Below, piece after piece: positions 54,183 to 61,686 of a DNA stretch of 64,000 nt. The position numbers and the translations under genes were made by a program. The stretch is from Labrenzia sp. THAF82. GTDB lineage: Bacteria > Pseudomonadota > Alphaproteobacteria > Rhizobiales > Stappiaceae. The stretch's first letter is position 1. Every line of letters begins with the position of its first letter. The DNA is taken from assembly GCF_009363435.1 (NCBI RefSeq), contig NZ_CP045354.1:1392501-1456500 (forward strand), read 5' to 3'. The notes beneath the pieces are model-generated. The model did not search any database. It was not told the origin of the DNA and was given only the letters and a program-made list of their open reading frames with translations.

Positions 54183-54256
54183 GACCAGAAGTTCAATGGA
54201 CTAATGCGCTTCGAATGATCTACTTCGGGGTTGACTGAATTAGCTGCAGGAGGTAA

Positions 54257-54274
54257 TTCAACCATATGGTTGAA
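54257..54274 (+). promoter_or_regulatory. Perfect 18-base palindrome across the ArsR start codon
   Basis: TTCAACCATATGGTTGAA is its own reverse complement and contains the ATG start at 54266. It also separates AGGAGG from the start by an unusually long ~12 bases. It is a strong candidate ArsR-type operator, and in RNA could form a hairpin hiding the start codon. Confidence 0.65.
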
Positions 54275-54613
54275 CAACGGCTTGACGACCAGAAACTTAC
54301 CGTCATTTTGAAGGCGGTAAGTGATCCAAAGCGCCGGGAGTTGCTCACACTGCTTGTGCAGCATGGGCCGACGCGAGTCACGGATCTCGCCAAGCATTTC
54401 GAAGTCAGCCTGAATGCCGTGTCGAAGCACATAAAGATCCTGGAAGCTGCAGGGCTCGTGCGTCGCCGAACCGAATGGCGCGAGCACTTGATTGAACCGG
54501 TTATGGAACCGGTTAGCGAAATCGATCACTGGTTTCAGGAATTGCGGTCAATCTGGACCCAACGGCTCGACGCATTGGACCAGGCCCTTTCCGGAGAGAC
54601 GGACGATGAGTGA
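54266..54613 (+). CDS. ArsR-family transcriptional regulator
   Basis: A 115-residue winged-helix repressor with KAVSDPKRRELLTLLVQHGP, the recognition helix VTDLAKHFEVSLNAVSKHIK and the wing VRRRTEWREH. There is no Cys pair, so metal sensing of the classical ArsR type is unlikely. It belongs to the subgroup found next to an SRPBCC-domain gene. Its last 8 bases overlap that gene. Its start lies inside a perfect palindrome, which suggests autoregulation. Confidence 0.92.
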   Translation: MVEQRLDDQKLTVILKAVSDPKRRELLTLLVQHGPTRVTDLAKHFEVSLNAVSKHIKILEAAGLVRRRTEWREHLIEPVMEPVSEIDHWFQELRSIWTQRLDALDQALSGETDDE

Positions 54614-55043
54614 ATTGACAGTTGTTGTATCCCGCAGGTTTTCAGTTACCGCAGCCCGCGTATTCGAGGCATGGCTGGATCCGGACATGCTGGCAAAGTT
54701 TATGATCCCTGGACCGGACATGAGTGTGCCAAAGGCAACGGCCGACCCTCGCGTTGGTGGTGAATTCGAAATTATCATGCAGGCGGGTGACCAGCAGATC
54801 CCGCACCGGGGGATCTATAAGGAAATCAACCGCCATAGCCGTCTTGTCTTTACTTGGGACAGCCCCTTTTCAACCGCCGACAGCACGGTGACGCTCGACT
54901 TTGAGGAAGTTGCGGGCGGTACGGAGCTTACACTCACACATGTGAAATTTCCGTCAGAGGAAAGCCGTGACAACCATCGTGCGGGCTGGGGCAAAATATT
55001 GGAGACAATGGATCACGGCCTCTCAGAGGCAAGTGCCGGATAG
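54606..55043 (+). CDS. SRPBCC/AHSA1-domain protein
   Basis: A 145-residue START-like ligand-binding protein of the Aha1-type SRPBCC family. The start VVVSRRFSVTAARVFEAWLD is typical, with YKEINRHSRLVFTWDSPFST and a C-terminal helix (WGKILETMDHGL). It forms the usual two-gene unit with the ArsR regulator, overlapping it by 8 bases; in such pairs the regulator controls the SRPBCC gene. A hydrophobic ligand is likely but unknown. Confidence 0.9.
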   Translation: MSELTVVVSRRFSVTAARVFEAWLDPDMLAKFMIPGPDMSVPKATADPRVGGEFEIIMQAGDQQIPHRGIYKEINRHSRLVFTWDSPFSTADSTVTLDFEEVAGGTELTLTHVKFPSEESRDNHRAGWGKILETMDHGLSEASAG

Positions 55044-55068
55044 TCAGGTGCTGTCTGGACTTCGCTGA

Positions 55069-55458
55069 TCAATCCCCTTCGACCAGGCGAACCTTGGCAG
55101 GCCAGAACGCATAATGTGACTTCAATTGGCTGGCCATTTCTATTGGCGATTTATAGACCCAGCCGATTTCCTCACCATTGAGTGCAGCATAGCTGGCGTC
55201 ACCTTTGATCGGGCAATGGGTGGATTTCTCAACTGGATCGAAATCCGATTTCAAATCTGCCTCGGGCACATAAACCACGGGGTCATAAAAGGCTTTGCCA
55301 ATTTCCAGGACACGCAAAGCGGCAGTGCTATCGGCAAGCAGAGTATCACCCTGGTAAATACGGATGCGTCGTGGCACGGGCTTGATCACCATCATGTGCT
55401 CAGGATTGTTCGGGTTGCGAGCAGCATTGGCGAATGCCGCGGATTGCTGTGCGGTCAT
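55069..55458 (-). CDS. DUF427-domain protein
   Basis: A 129-residue protein of the DUF427 family, full length for it. It shows IRIYQGDTLLADSTAALRVL, FYDPVVYVPEADLK and the conserved STHCPIKGDASYAAL followed by WVYKSP. The fold is beta-rich and cytosolic; no function is established. The ATG has AAGGAGA before it. Convergent with the SRPBCC gene (25-base gap). The ~300 bases upstream of it hold no gene; I see only a short TCCTCT-C-AGAGGA repeat at 55595. Confidence 0.88.
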   Translation of the reverse strand: MTAQQSAAFANAARNPNNPEHMMVIKPVPRRIRIYQGDTLLADSTAALRVLEIGKAFYDPVVYVPEADLKSDFDPVEKSTHCPIKGDASYAALNGEEIGWVYKSPIEMASQLKSHYAFWPAKVRLVEGD

Positions 55459-55755
55459 CTGAATCTCCTTGGTTCCTGAGAACTAGTTGAGTATCGGTAC
55501 GCGGGAGCGCAAAAACAAATTTCTGACATTGCCGTGAACACAACTGTTGCAGGTTGATCGCACCAGTGTGCAAATTCCCGACAGACGCCCGAGGTCCTCT
55601 CAGAGGAAAAGGTATCTTTTGAGCCGTATTCGAAACGCTTATAGTGTTCACTCAGACTTGTCATTGCGGGGTTGTCCAATCTGTAACCACTTCTGTGCAA
55701 CGAGGATTTCAACCGGTGCCAAGTGCAGCCGGCTTCCGCTTAGAAAGGGTTGGAA

Positions 55756-56937
55756 GTGTCGGAAATTACCATAACCCGCGCCGTGCGCATGCCGGACCCT
55801 TTTCGGATCGAGCGTTTTTCATCCAACCCGAAACTTGGCCCTCGTGTCCTGTTTTTCAGCGGAGGATCAGCTCTCAATGGTCTGTCGCAAAGGCTCAAGA
55901 AATACACGCACAATTCCATACATCTGGTGACACCGTTTGATAGCGGAGGAAGCTCGCAGGGGCTCCGGGTGGCGTTCAACATGCCCGCGATCGGAGACTT
56001 GAGAAGCCGCTTGATGGCGCTTGCGGACGAGACTGTTCTCGGTCATCCGGAAGTGTTTCGACTGTTCACGCATCGTTACTCCAAATCGGCTCGAAAAGAC
56101 GATCTGAAAGGAGAACTCGATGCCATGATTGCCGGCACTCACCCGCTGGTCACGGCCATCGAGCAGCCGATGCGCACGCTCATTCAAAACCAGCTCGGCA
56201 TGTTCCGCGCAGCTTGTCCGCAAGGATTCGACTTGCGTGGCGCCAGCATTGGAAACCTGATCCTTGCCGGCGGCTATCTGAACCAGAACCAGCAGCTTGA
56301 GCCGATTATCTTCCTCGTCTCCAAGCTTGTTGGCGTCCTTGGAACAGTGCGGGCTGTTTCTGATGATAATTTGCATTTGGGCGCAGAGCTGGCGGATGGC
56401 CAGATGGTTGTCGGGCAGCATTTGTTGACTGCCAAGGAACATCCGCCGCTTACATCACCGATCAAGGATCTTTTCCTCAACAAGTCGCTGGCCGGGCGTG
56501 ATCCCGCTGTGACAGCGTTTCCAACGCGAAATCGGAAGCTGGTGCAAACGGCTGATCTCATCTGCTACGCACCTGGCAGCTTCTACACAAGCCTGATCGC
56601 AAATCTGTTGCCGGAAGGGGTCGGTCGGGCGATTGCAGAACGGACTGTCCCCAAGGTCTATATTCCAAGTCTCGGACTGGACCCGGAAACGGGAAATATG
56701 AACCTGTCCGATAAGGTCCACACCCTGCTGAACTATCTGCACAGGGATGTCGGACCTGATTGTCCAACTCATAAACTGATCAATTTCGTCGTTGTCGATC
56801 GCACACTGTCCGATGACGAAACGCTTGAAATCAGTGCTCGCGGCATCACGGTTTTGAAACTGGATCTCGTCAGCGCTCAGTCTGCTCCCTATTATGATCC
56901 CGAACCGCTTTGCGAAGCCCTGGTCTCGTTGACCTGA
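55756..56937 (+). CDS. CofD/YvcK-like protein (GAK-system type)
   Basis: A 393-residue protein of the CofD/UPF0052 superfamily. It has the nucleotide-site FFSGGSALNGLSQRLKKYTH, then TPFDSGGSSQGLRVAFNMPA and IGDLRSRLMALAD, corresponding to the GGGTG, DDGGSSG and PPGDIRN-like motifs of YvcK. A later stretch reads ADLICYAPGSFYTSLIANLL, matching the YvcK PGSLYTS region. The N-terminus RAVRMPDPFRIERF is that of the CofD-like group annotated as part of the GAK system. I favour the GTG at 55756 (AAGGG, 7 bases) over a TTG six bases upstream. YvcK binds UDP-GlcNAc; the ligand here is unknown. Confidence 0.83.
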   Translation: MSEITITRAVRMPDPFRIERFSSNPKLGPRVLFFSGGSALNGLSQRLKKYTHNSIHLVTPFDSGGSSQGLRVAFNMPAIGDLRSRLMALADETVLGHPEVFRLFTHRYSKSARKDDLKGELDAMIAGTHPLVTAIEQPMRTLIQNQLGMFRAACPQGFDLRGASIGNLILAGGYLNQNQQLEPIIFLVSKLVGVLGTVRAVSDDNLHLGAELADGQMVVGQHLLTAKEHPPLTSPIKDLFLNKSLAGRDPAVTAFPTRNRKLVQTADLICYAPGSFYTSLIANLLPEGVGRAIAERTVPKVYIPSLGLDPETGNMNLSDKVHTLLNYLHRDVGPDCPTHKLINFVVVDRTLSDDETLEISARGITVLKLDLVSAQSAPYYDPEPLCEALVSLT

Positions 56938-56971
56938 TCGGCCAAGATAAGACATCTGCTGGAAAAACAAC

Positions 56972-57382
56972 ATGAAACGCACACAGCTGCTAAACCGTCA
57001 CTTAAGCCAACTTGTTGCCTCGCTCGGGCATCTGGACGAGATCGTCGTTGCCGACGCGGGGTTGCCAGTGCCTGCCGGTGTTGAGGTTATTGACCTCGCC
57101 GTTACTCCCGGTATTCCAGGTTTCTTCGATGTTCTTGAGGCCCTGTCCCGCGAACTTATCATTGAGCAGGCAGTGTTCGCCGATGAAACATCGCCTGAGC
57201 TTGGCACGGAAATCGAAGTCCGGCTGGCGCATTGGGAGGCGGATACCGGCAAGCCGATTGCGCAACTGAAAATTTCCCATGACGATCTGAAATCGAGGTC
57301 CGCCAATGCACGGGCCGTTATCAGAACAGGTGAGTGCACGCCTTACGCAAATGTCATCCTGGTTTCCGGCGTCCCGTTTTAG
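56972..57382 (+). CDS. rbsD: RbsD/FucU-family sugar mutarotase (D-ribose pyranase-like)
   Basis: A 136-residue RbsD-type protein. It has LLNRHLSQLVASLGHLDEIV (catalytic His region), VVADAGLPVPAGVEVIDLAV, and the C-terminal GECTPYANVILVSGV typical of ribose pyranase. It interconverts pyranose and furanose forms of a sugar. It lies 34 bases after the CofD-like gene on the same strand, an unusual neighbour, with no ribose ABC genes or kinase beside it. The ~350 bases after it hold the LacI-regulator promoter. Confidence 0.88.
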   Translation: MKRTQLLNRHLSQLVASLGHLDEIVVADAGLPVPAGVEVIDLAVTPGIPGFFDVLEALSRELIIEQAVFADETSPELGTEIEVRLAHWEADTGKPIAQLKISHDDLKSRSANARAVIRTGECTPYANVILVSGVPF

Positions 57383-57605
57383 ATGAATGTCCAGACCGTT
57401 TCTTGATCTTGCTGCTATCAGTGTTTGAAGGCAGGTGTGCGCCCTGAAGGCCAAACGACCTTATTTGTTTCCTCAAGTGGTCTGTAAGCCTGTCTCCTGG
57501 CGGCATTGTTTCGAATAACGAGGCCGCTTCCCAAAACACAATGGCGCAAGGTTTTGTTGTAAAGACAGTGTCTTCCCGCTATGCGAAAAAGATTCTGCGG
57601 AGCAC

Positions 57606-57648
57606 CAAAACCGATTTTGTTGACTTACAAAATCGGTTTTGTAACACT
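57606..57648 (+). promoter_or_regulatory. Tandem LacI-type operators over a promoter
   Basis: CAAAACCGATTTTG (57606-57619) and CAAAATCGGTTTTG (57628-57641) are near-palindromes with a central CG, centres 22 bases apart (about two helical turns). Together they form a perfect 14-base inverted repeat (arms starting at 57607 and 57627). Between them lies TTGACT (57620-57625) as a -35, with TAACAC at -10 position. This fits autoregulation by the LacI protein encoded 90 bases on. Confidence 0.72.
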
Positions 57649-57735
57649 TTTTGTTAAGAAAGGCGGAGTTGAAGCCAGATCTTCGATTTGCGCCAAAAAC
57701 AATCAGGACATTCCAAATGTCCAGTGGGAGGAAGC

Positions 57736-58842
57736 ATGTCGCGGTTACGCGGTTCCGTCACGATTGATGATGTGGCACGCCATGTCGGCGTCGCCAAGGG
57801 AACTGTTTCGCGCGTCCTCAACAACTACACAGACATATCCGACGAGACCCGCAAGCGCATTTTGAAGGCGGTCAAGGACCTTGGCTATCAACCGTCGGCA
57901 ACCGCAAGAAACCTGAAACGCGGTCGTCAGGATACCCTCGGGATTATCATCCCGGTCGGGCATGGCAACGGTGCTGATCCATTCCTGTCTGAATTCATCG
58001 ACGGTATCGCCCGCGCATTGGATGAGTTGGATCTGGACCTTCTTGTGACCACCGCACATTCACGCGAGCACATGATCGAGTCGCTCGAGCGGTTGATCGC
58101 ACGCCGCAAGGTGGATGGTTTCATCGTCACGCGAACCGAAGTCAACGACCCGCGTATTGCCTATCTGCAGGAGCGCAATTTTCCGTTCGTTGCCCACGGG
58201 CGCACGGCAAATCCGTCCGGTTATGCCTGGTACGACATCGACAACGAGGCGGCGTTCGCCGAGGGCGTTCGTCATATTTACAGCCTCGGGCATGAGCGGA
58301 TCGGACTGGTCGGCGGCACATTGGAGCTGAATTTCGCGCGTCAGCGCAGAGAAGGGTATCGCCAGGGGCTGCGAGACCTGGGTGTGAAACACGACCCTGC
58401 TCTCGAAACCATTCAGACCGTGAGCGAAAAAGGCGGGATCCTCGGTGCAGAAGAACTGTTGTCGCTGGATCAACCGCCGACAGCCTTGCTGTGTGCGACC
58501 GACGCTCTGGCCATTGGTGCTGTTCAGTACTGTCGAAAGATTGGATTGAAAGCCGGGGCGGACGTCACGGTCATCGGCTATGATGGATTGCCCGTCGGGG
58601 AATATCTCGATCCGCCGCTCACGACCTTTTCCCAGAGTGCGCAGGAAGCGGGTGGCCGGGTCGCGCGCATGCTGACCGACATTCTGGATGGAAAGTCACC
58701 GACAAGTTTGCAGGAGCTGTCCAAGGCAGACCTGATCCGCCGCGCCTCGGATGGCGCGCCGGCGAAGACACCGGCAGCGTTGGCGACAGCGCTCCGGGAA
58801 CGGCTGAAAGACCAGCCACATTCTGGCAACAAGGGAGAATGA
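57736..58842 (+). CDS. LacI-family transcriptional regulator
   Basis: A 368-residue LacI/GalR regulator. The DNA-binding head reads VTIDDVARHVGVAKGTVSRV, then LNNYTDISDETRKRILKAVK and GYQPSATARNLKRGR. The periplasmic-binding-like sensor domain has FIVTRTEVNDPRIAYLQERN and TVIGYDGLPVGEYLDPPLTT. I start it at the ATG at 57736 with GGGAGGAAG before it. It heads the operon of the following sugar importer; its stop overlaps an ATG that lies just before the binding-protein start. Confidence 0.93.
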   Translation: MSRLRGSVTIDDVARHVGVAKGTVSRVLNNYTDISDETRKRILKAVKDLGYQPSATARNLKRGRQDTLGIIIPVGHGNGADPFLSEFIDGIARALDELDLDLLVTTAHSREHMIESLERLIARRKVDGFIVTRTEVNDPRIAYLQERNFPFVAHGRTANPSGYAWYDIDNEAAFAEGVRHIYSLGHERIGLVGGTLELNFARQRREGYRQGLRDLGVKHDPALETIQTVSEKGGILGAEELLSLDQPPTALLCATDALAIGAVQYCRKIGLKAGADVTVIGYDGLPVGEYLDPPLTTFSQSAQEAGGRVARMLTDILDGKSPTSLQELSKADLIRRASDGAPAKTPAALATALRERLKDQPHSGNKGE

Positions 58843-58844
58843 GA

Positions 58845-60194
58845 ATGTTTGGGAGGACTAAATTCCTGGCCTCGACCATCGCGGGTGTACTTGCACTCGG
58901 GTTGACAACGGCCCAGGCTGACACTTTGCGTTTCTGGACGACGGAAGAGCAGCCGGAAAGACTGGCCAAACAGGAAGAACTGGCGGCTGCATTCAAGGAA
59001 AAAACAGGCATTGAAGTCGATGTCATTCCGGTTTCGGAATCAGAACTGGGTACCCGGGCAACGGCTGCCTTTGCCGCAGGCGACTTGCCGGACGTGATCT
59101 ATCACACGCTGCAATATGCTCTTCCCTGGGCGGAAGCCGGCATTCTGGACACGGAAGCTGCTACCGAAGTGGTTGAAACCCTCGGTAAGGATACCTTCGC
59201 ACCTGGCGCTGTTTCCATGGCAGCCGTCGATGGCGGGATCGCATCGGTTCCGGTTGATGGCTGGACCCAGATGGTGGTCTACCGCAAGGACCTCTTCGAT
59301 GCGAATGGCCTTGCGGCTCCCGATAGCTACGAGAACATTCTGGCTGCCGTTGAAAAGCTGCACAATCCGCCGGAAATGTTCGCGTTTGTTGCTGCGACCA
59401 AGATTGACGAAAACTTCATGAGCCAGGTGCTGGAGCATGTGCTTCTGGCAAACGGCGTCAATCCGGTGAACAACGAAGGCTTCAAGCCGCTTGATGAGAA
59501 GAAGACCATTGAGGCGCTGGATTTCTACAAGGCGATCGCAAAGGCCTCTCCTCCAGGCGATTTGTTCTGGAAACAGTCGCGCGAACTTTATTTTGCCGGC
59601 AAAGCAGCGATGATCATCTGGTCTCCGTTCATCCTGGATGAACTGGCCGGTCTGCGTGACAGTGCACCGCCAACCATCACCGACGATCCGACGTCCAGTG
59701 AGCTGGCATCCAAGACCGGTATCGTGACCACATTGAGCGGTCCGTCCAACCCGGATGGTGCAGCTTGGGGCGATGTTCGCTATTTCGGCATCACCAACGA
59801 TGCGGACACGGAAGCTGCGATGCAGTTCATCGAGTTCTCCATGGATGATGGCTACATGTCGACACTGTCGATCGCGCCGGAAGGAAAGTTCCCGGTTCGC
59901 CGTGGCAACAAGGACAATGCAACGGCGTTTGTCGATGGCTGGTCCAAACTGCCGGTTGGTGTCGATCGCAAGGCACCCCTGACCGACCTTTATGACGCGG
60001 AAACAATCAAAACAATCGTCTCGGGTCTGGACACGGCCAGCCGTTGGGGTGTCACGGAAGGTCAGCTGTCGCTTGCTTCCAAGATCATCAACAGCCAGGT
60101 GATCAACCGTCTGGTGCGTGAATATATCGACGATGAGCGCGATGCGGCCGCAACGGTTGCCAAACTCAATGAAGAACTGGCGAAAGTCCAGTAA
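58845..60194 (+). CDS. Sugar-binding protein of a CUT1 ABC importer
   Basis: A 449-residue periplasmic binding protein (SBP_bac_1) with a signal peptide (residues 1-24, AQA-DTL). It has LRFWTTEEQPERLAKQEELA, AAFAAGDLPDVIYHTLQYAL and GKAAMIIWSPFILDELAG. I choose the ATG at 58845, 7 bases after AAGGGAG; another ATG at 58839 overlaps the regulator stop codon but sits too close to the ribosome site. The linked GH63-like hydrolase suggests an alpha-glucosidic sugar or compatible solute as ligand. Confidence 0.91.
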   Translation: MFGRTKFLASTIAGVLALGLTTAQADTLRFWTTEEQPERLAKQEELAAAFKEKTGIEVDVIPVSESELGTRATAAFAAGDLPDVIYHTLQYALPWAEAGILDTEAATEVVETLGKDTFAPGAVSMAAVDGGIASVPVDGWTQMVVYRKDLFDANGLAAPDSYENILAAVEKLHNPPEMFAFVAATKIDENFMSQVLEHVLLANGVNPVNNEGFKPLDEKKTIEALDFYKAIAKASPPGDLFWKQSRELYFAGKAAMIIWSPFILDELAGLRDSAPPTITDDPTSSELASKTGIVTTLSGPSNPDGAAWGDVRYFGITNDADTEAAMQFIEFSMDDGYMSTLSIAPEGKFPVRRGNKDNATAFVDGWSKLPVGVDRKAPLTDLYDAETIKTIVSGLDTASRWGVTEGQLSLASKIINSQVINRLVREYIDDERDAAATVAKLNEELAKVQ

Positions 60195-60201
60195 CTGAAC
60201 A

Positions 60202-60311
60202 CCCGCCACATCAGGTGGCGGGGCCCCCATCGACAACCGCATAGGACCGGACAGTACAGTCCTGGATTGCCCGGTCCTCCTCCCACCTCCCGTGCGACTG
60301 CGTGCGGGAGG
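60202..60311 (+). other. Two hairpins between binding-protein and permease genes
   Basis: CCCGCCAC (60202) pairs with GTGGCGGG (60215-60222). CCTCCCG (60286) pairs with CGGGAGG (60305-60311), and that stem can extend inward with G-U pairs. Neither has a T-run. They fill the 187-base gap between the abundant binding protein and the permeases, as at 10556 and 27599, and probably tune mRNA levels. Confidence 0.6.
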
Positions 60312-60381
60312 GCCGGAGGAGATCTGCCCGGACGCCGACGTCCTTCGGGGCGTACGCATAGCCGAAAGCTGAGCTGGAACG

Positions 60382-61686
60382 ATGAGCGCAACTGACCAAC
60401 AGTCTGTTTCTTCAGGTCCCCCCAAAGGGATCGGACCCATGCAGCGCCGCGAAATGTGGCTGGCCTATCTGATGTTGGCACCGACATTCGCCATCATCCT
60501 GATGATTGTCGCCGGTCCTCTTCTGGCCAATTTCTGGATAAGTGTGAAGCCTGTCCAGCTGGCCGATCTGAGGCCGCCGACTGTCCTCGTCAACGAACGT
60601 GTGCGTGGCCGTCCCGCGGCAGACGGTGACGAAGCAACGTTGGAATACAGGCTCCGGAACTCGTCCCGGACCGAGGAAATCCGGAACGTTGTTGTGAAGG
60701 ATCAGGTGCCGGACGGGTTTAATGTTGCTGTTGTGCCAGACGCTTGTGCGCTTGATGGGCGTGCGCTGACTTGTACCATTGGCACGGTTGAACCAGGCTG
60801 GAGTGAACGGCTCCGCCTCGAGGGAACCGTCACAGAGGCCTTCCTGTCTGCCAACCGCCCGGAGCGCGCGAGCGAACCCGAGGTGTCCGGTGATGCCAAC
60901 AACGTGCTCACCAATTTCGACTTCACGTTCGAAAACTTCCAGAGGATCTTCAGTGCCGATGAATTCTGGTCGGTTCTGCGAGTGACTTTCTACTACACAA
61001 TTTTCGGCACCGGCGGTGCACTTGTGCTCGGTCTCTTCGCTGCGCAGCTGCTTAACACCGTCTTTGTCGGGCGCGGTTTCATGCGCGGTCTGTTTCTGTT
61101 CCCCTATGTTTCACCGGTGATAGCAGTTGCCTTTACATGGGTTGTCTTGTTCGACCCATTCTCAGGCACTGTCAACGCGCTCCTAACGAAGATGGGGGTG
61201 GTATCCGACCCGATCAATTTCTTCGGGCAGCGCGCGATCGAATATTCGATTTTCGGCATCCAGATGGAGTTCCCACTGGCTCTGACGACCGTGATCGCAT
61301 TTGAGGCCTGGCGATATTTTCCGCTGTCGTTCCTATTCATTCTTGCGCGCATGCAGTCGATCAATACGGACATGTATGAAGCGGCCGAAATGGACGGCGC
61401 TACACCGCTGCAGCAATTCTGGTACCTGTCACTGCCGCAACTGATGGGCATCCTGTCTGTCCTGTTCCTGCTGCGTTTCATTTGGACGTTCAACAAGTTC
61501 GACGACATTTTCCTGCTGACCGGCGGCAACGCAGGTACGCGGACATTGACTGTCGATGTCTATGAACAGGGTTTTGCACTCTCCAATCTCGGGGCTGGTG
61601 CTGCCGTCGCGGTGGTCGTCTTTGTGGTGCTTGTGACTTTTGCCACCTTGTTCATCCGCTTCTCACCGAAGGAGGAAGGCCTATGA
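60382..61686 (+). CDS. MalF-type ABC permease with inserted DUF11-like periplasmic domain
   Basis: A 434-residue CUT1 permease. The first membrane segment is residues ~27-49 (MWLAYLMLAPTFAIILMIVA). Between it and the second segment (~195-220) lies a ~120-residue periplasmic insert. Its centre, VVVKDQVPDGFNVAVVPDAC and LTCTIGTVEPGWSERLRLEG, strongly resembles a DUF11-type Ig-like repeat, with Cys122 and Cys131 likely disulfide-bonded. The rest is canonical, with the EAA motif YEAAEMDGATPLQQFWYLSL. E. coli MalF has its large insert at a later loop, so this placement is different. The stop overlaps the next permease gene by 4 bases. Confidence 0.87.
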   Translation: MSATDQQSVSSGPPKGIGPMQRREMWLAYLMLAPTFAIILMIVAGPLLANFWISVKPVQLADLRPPTVLVNERVRGRPAADGDEATLEYRLRNSSRTEEIRNVVVKDQVPDGFNVAVVPDACALDGRALTCTIGTVEPGWSERLRLEGTVTEAFLSANRPERASEPEVSGDANNVLTNFDFTFENFQRIFSADEFWSVLRVTFYYTIFGTGGALVLGLFAAQLLNTVFVGRGFMRGLFLFPYVSPVIAVAFTWVVLFDPFSGTVNALLTKMGVVSDPINFFGQRAIEYSIFGIQMEFPLALTTVIAFEAWRYFPLSFLFILARMQSINTDMYEAAEMDGATPLQQFWYLSLPQLMGILSVLFLLRFIWTFNKFDDIFLLTGGNAGTRTLTVDVYEQGFALSNLGAGAAVAVVVFVVLVTFATLFIRFSPKEEGL

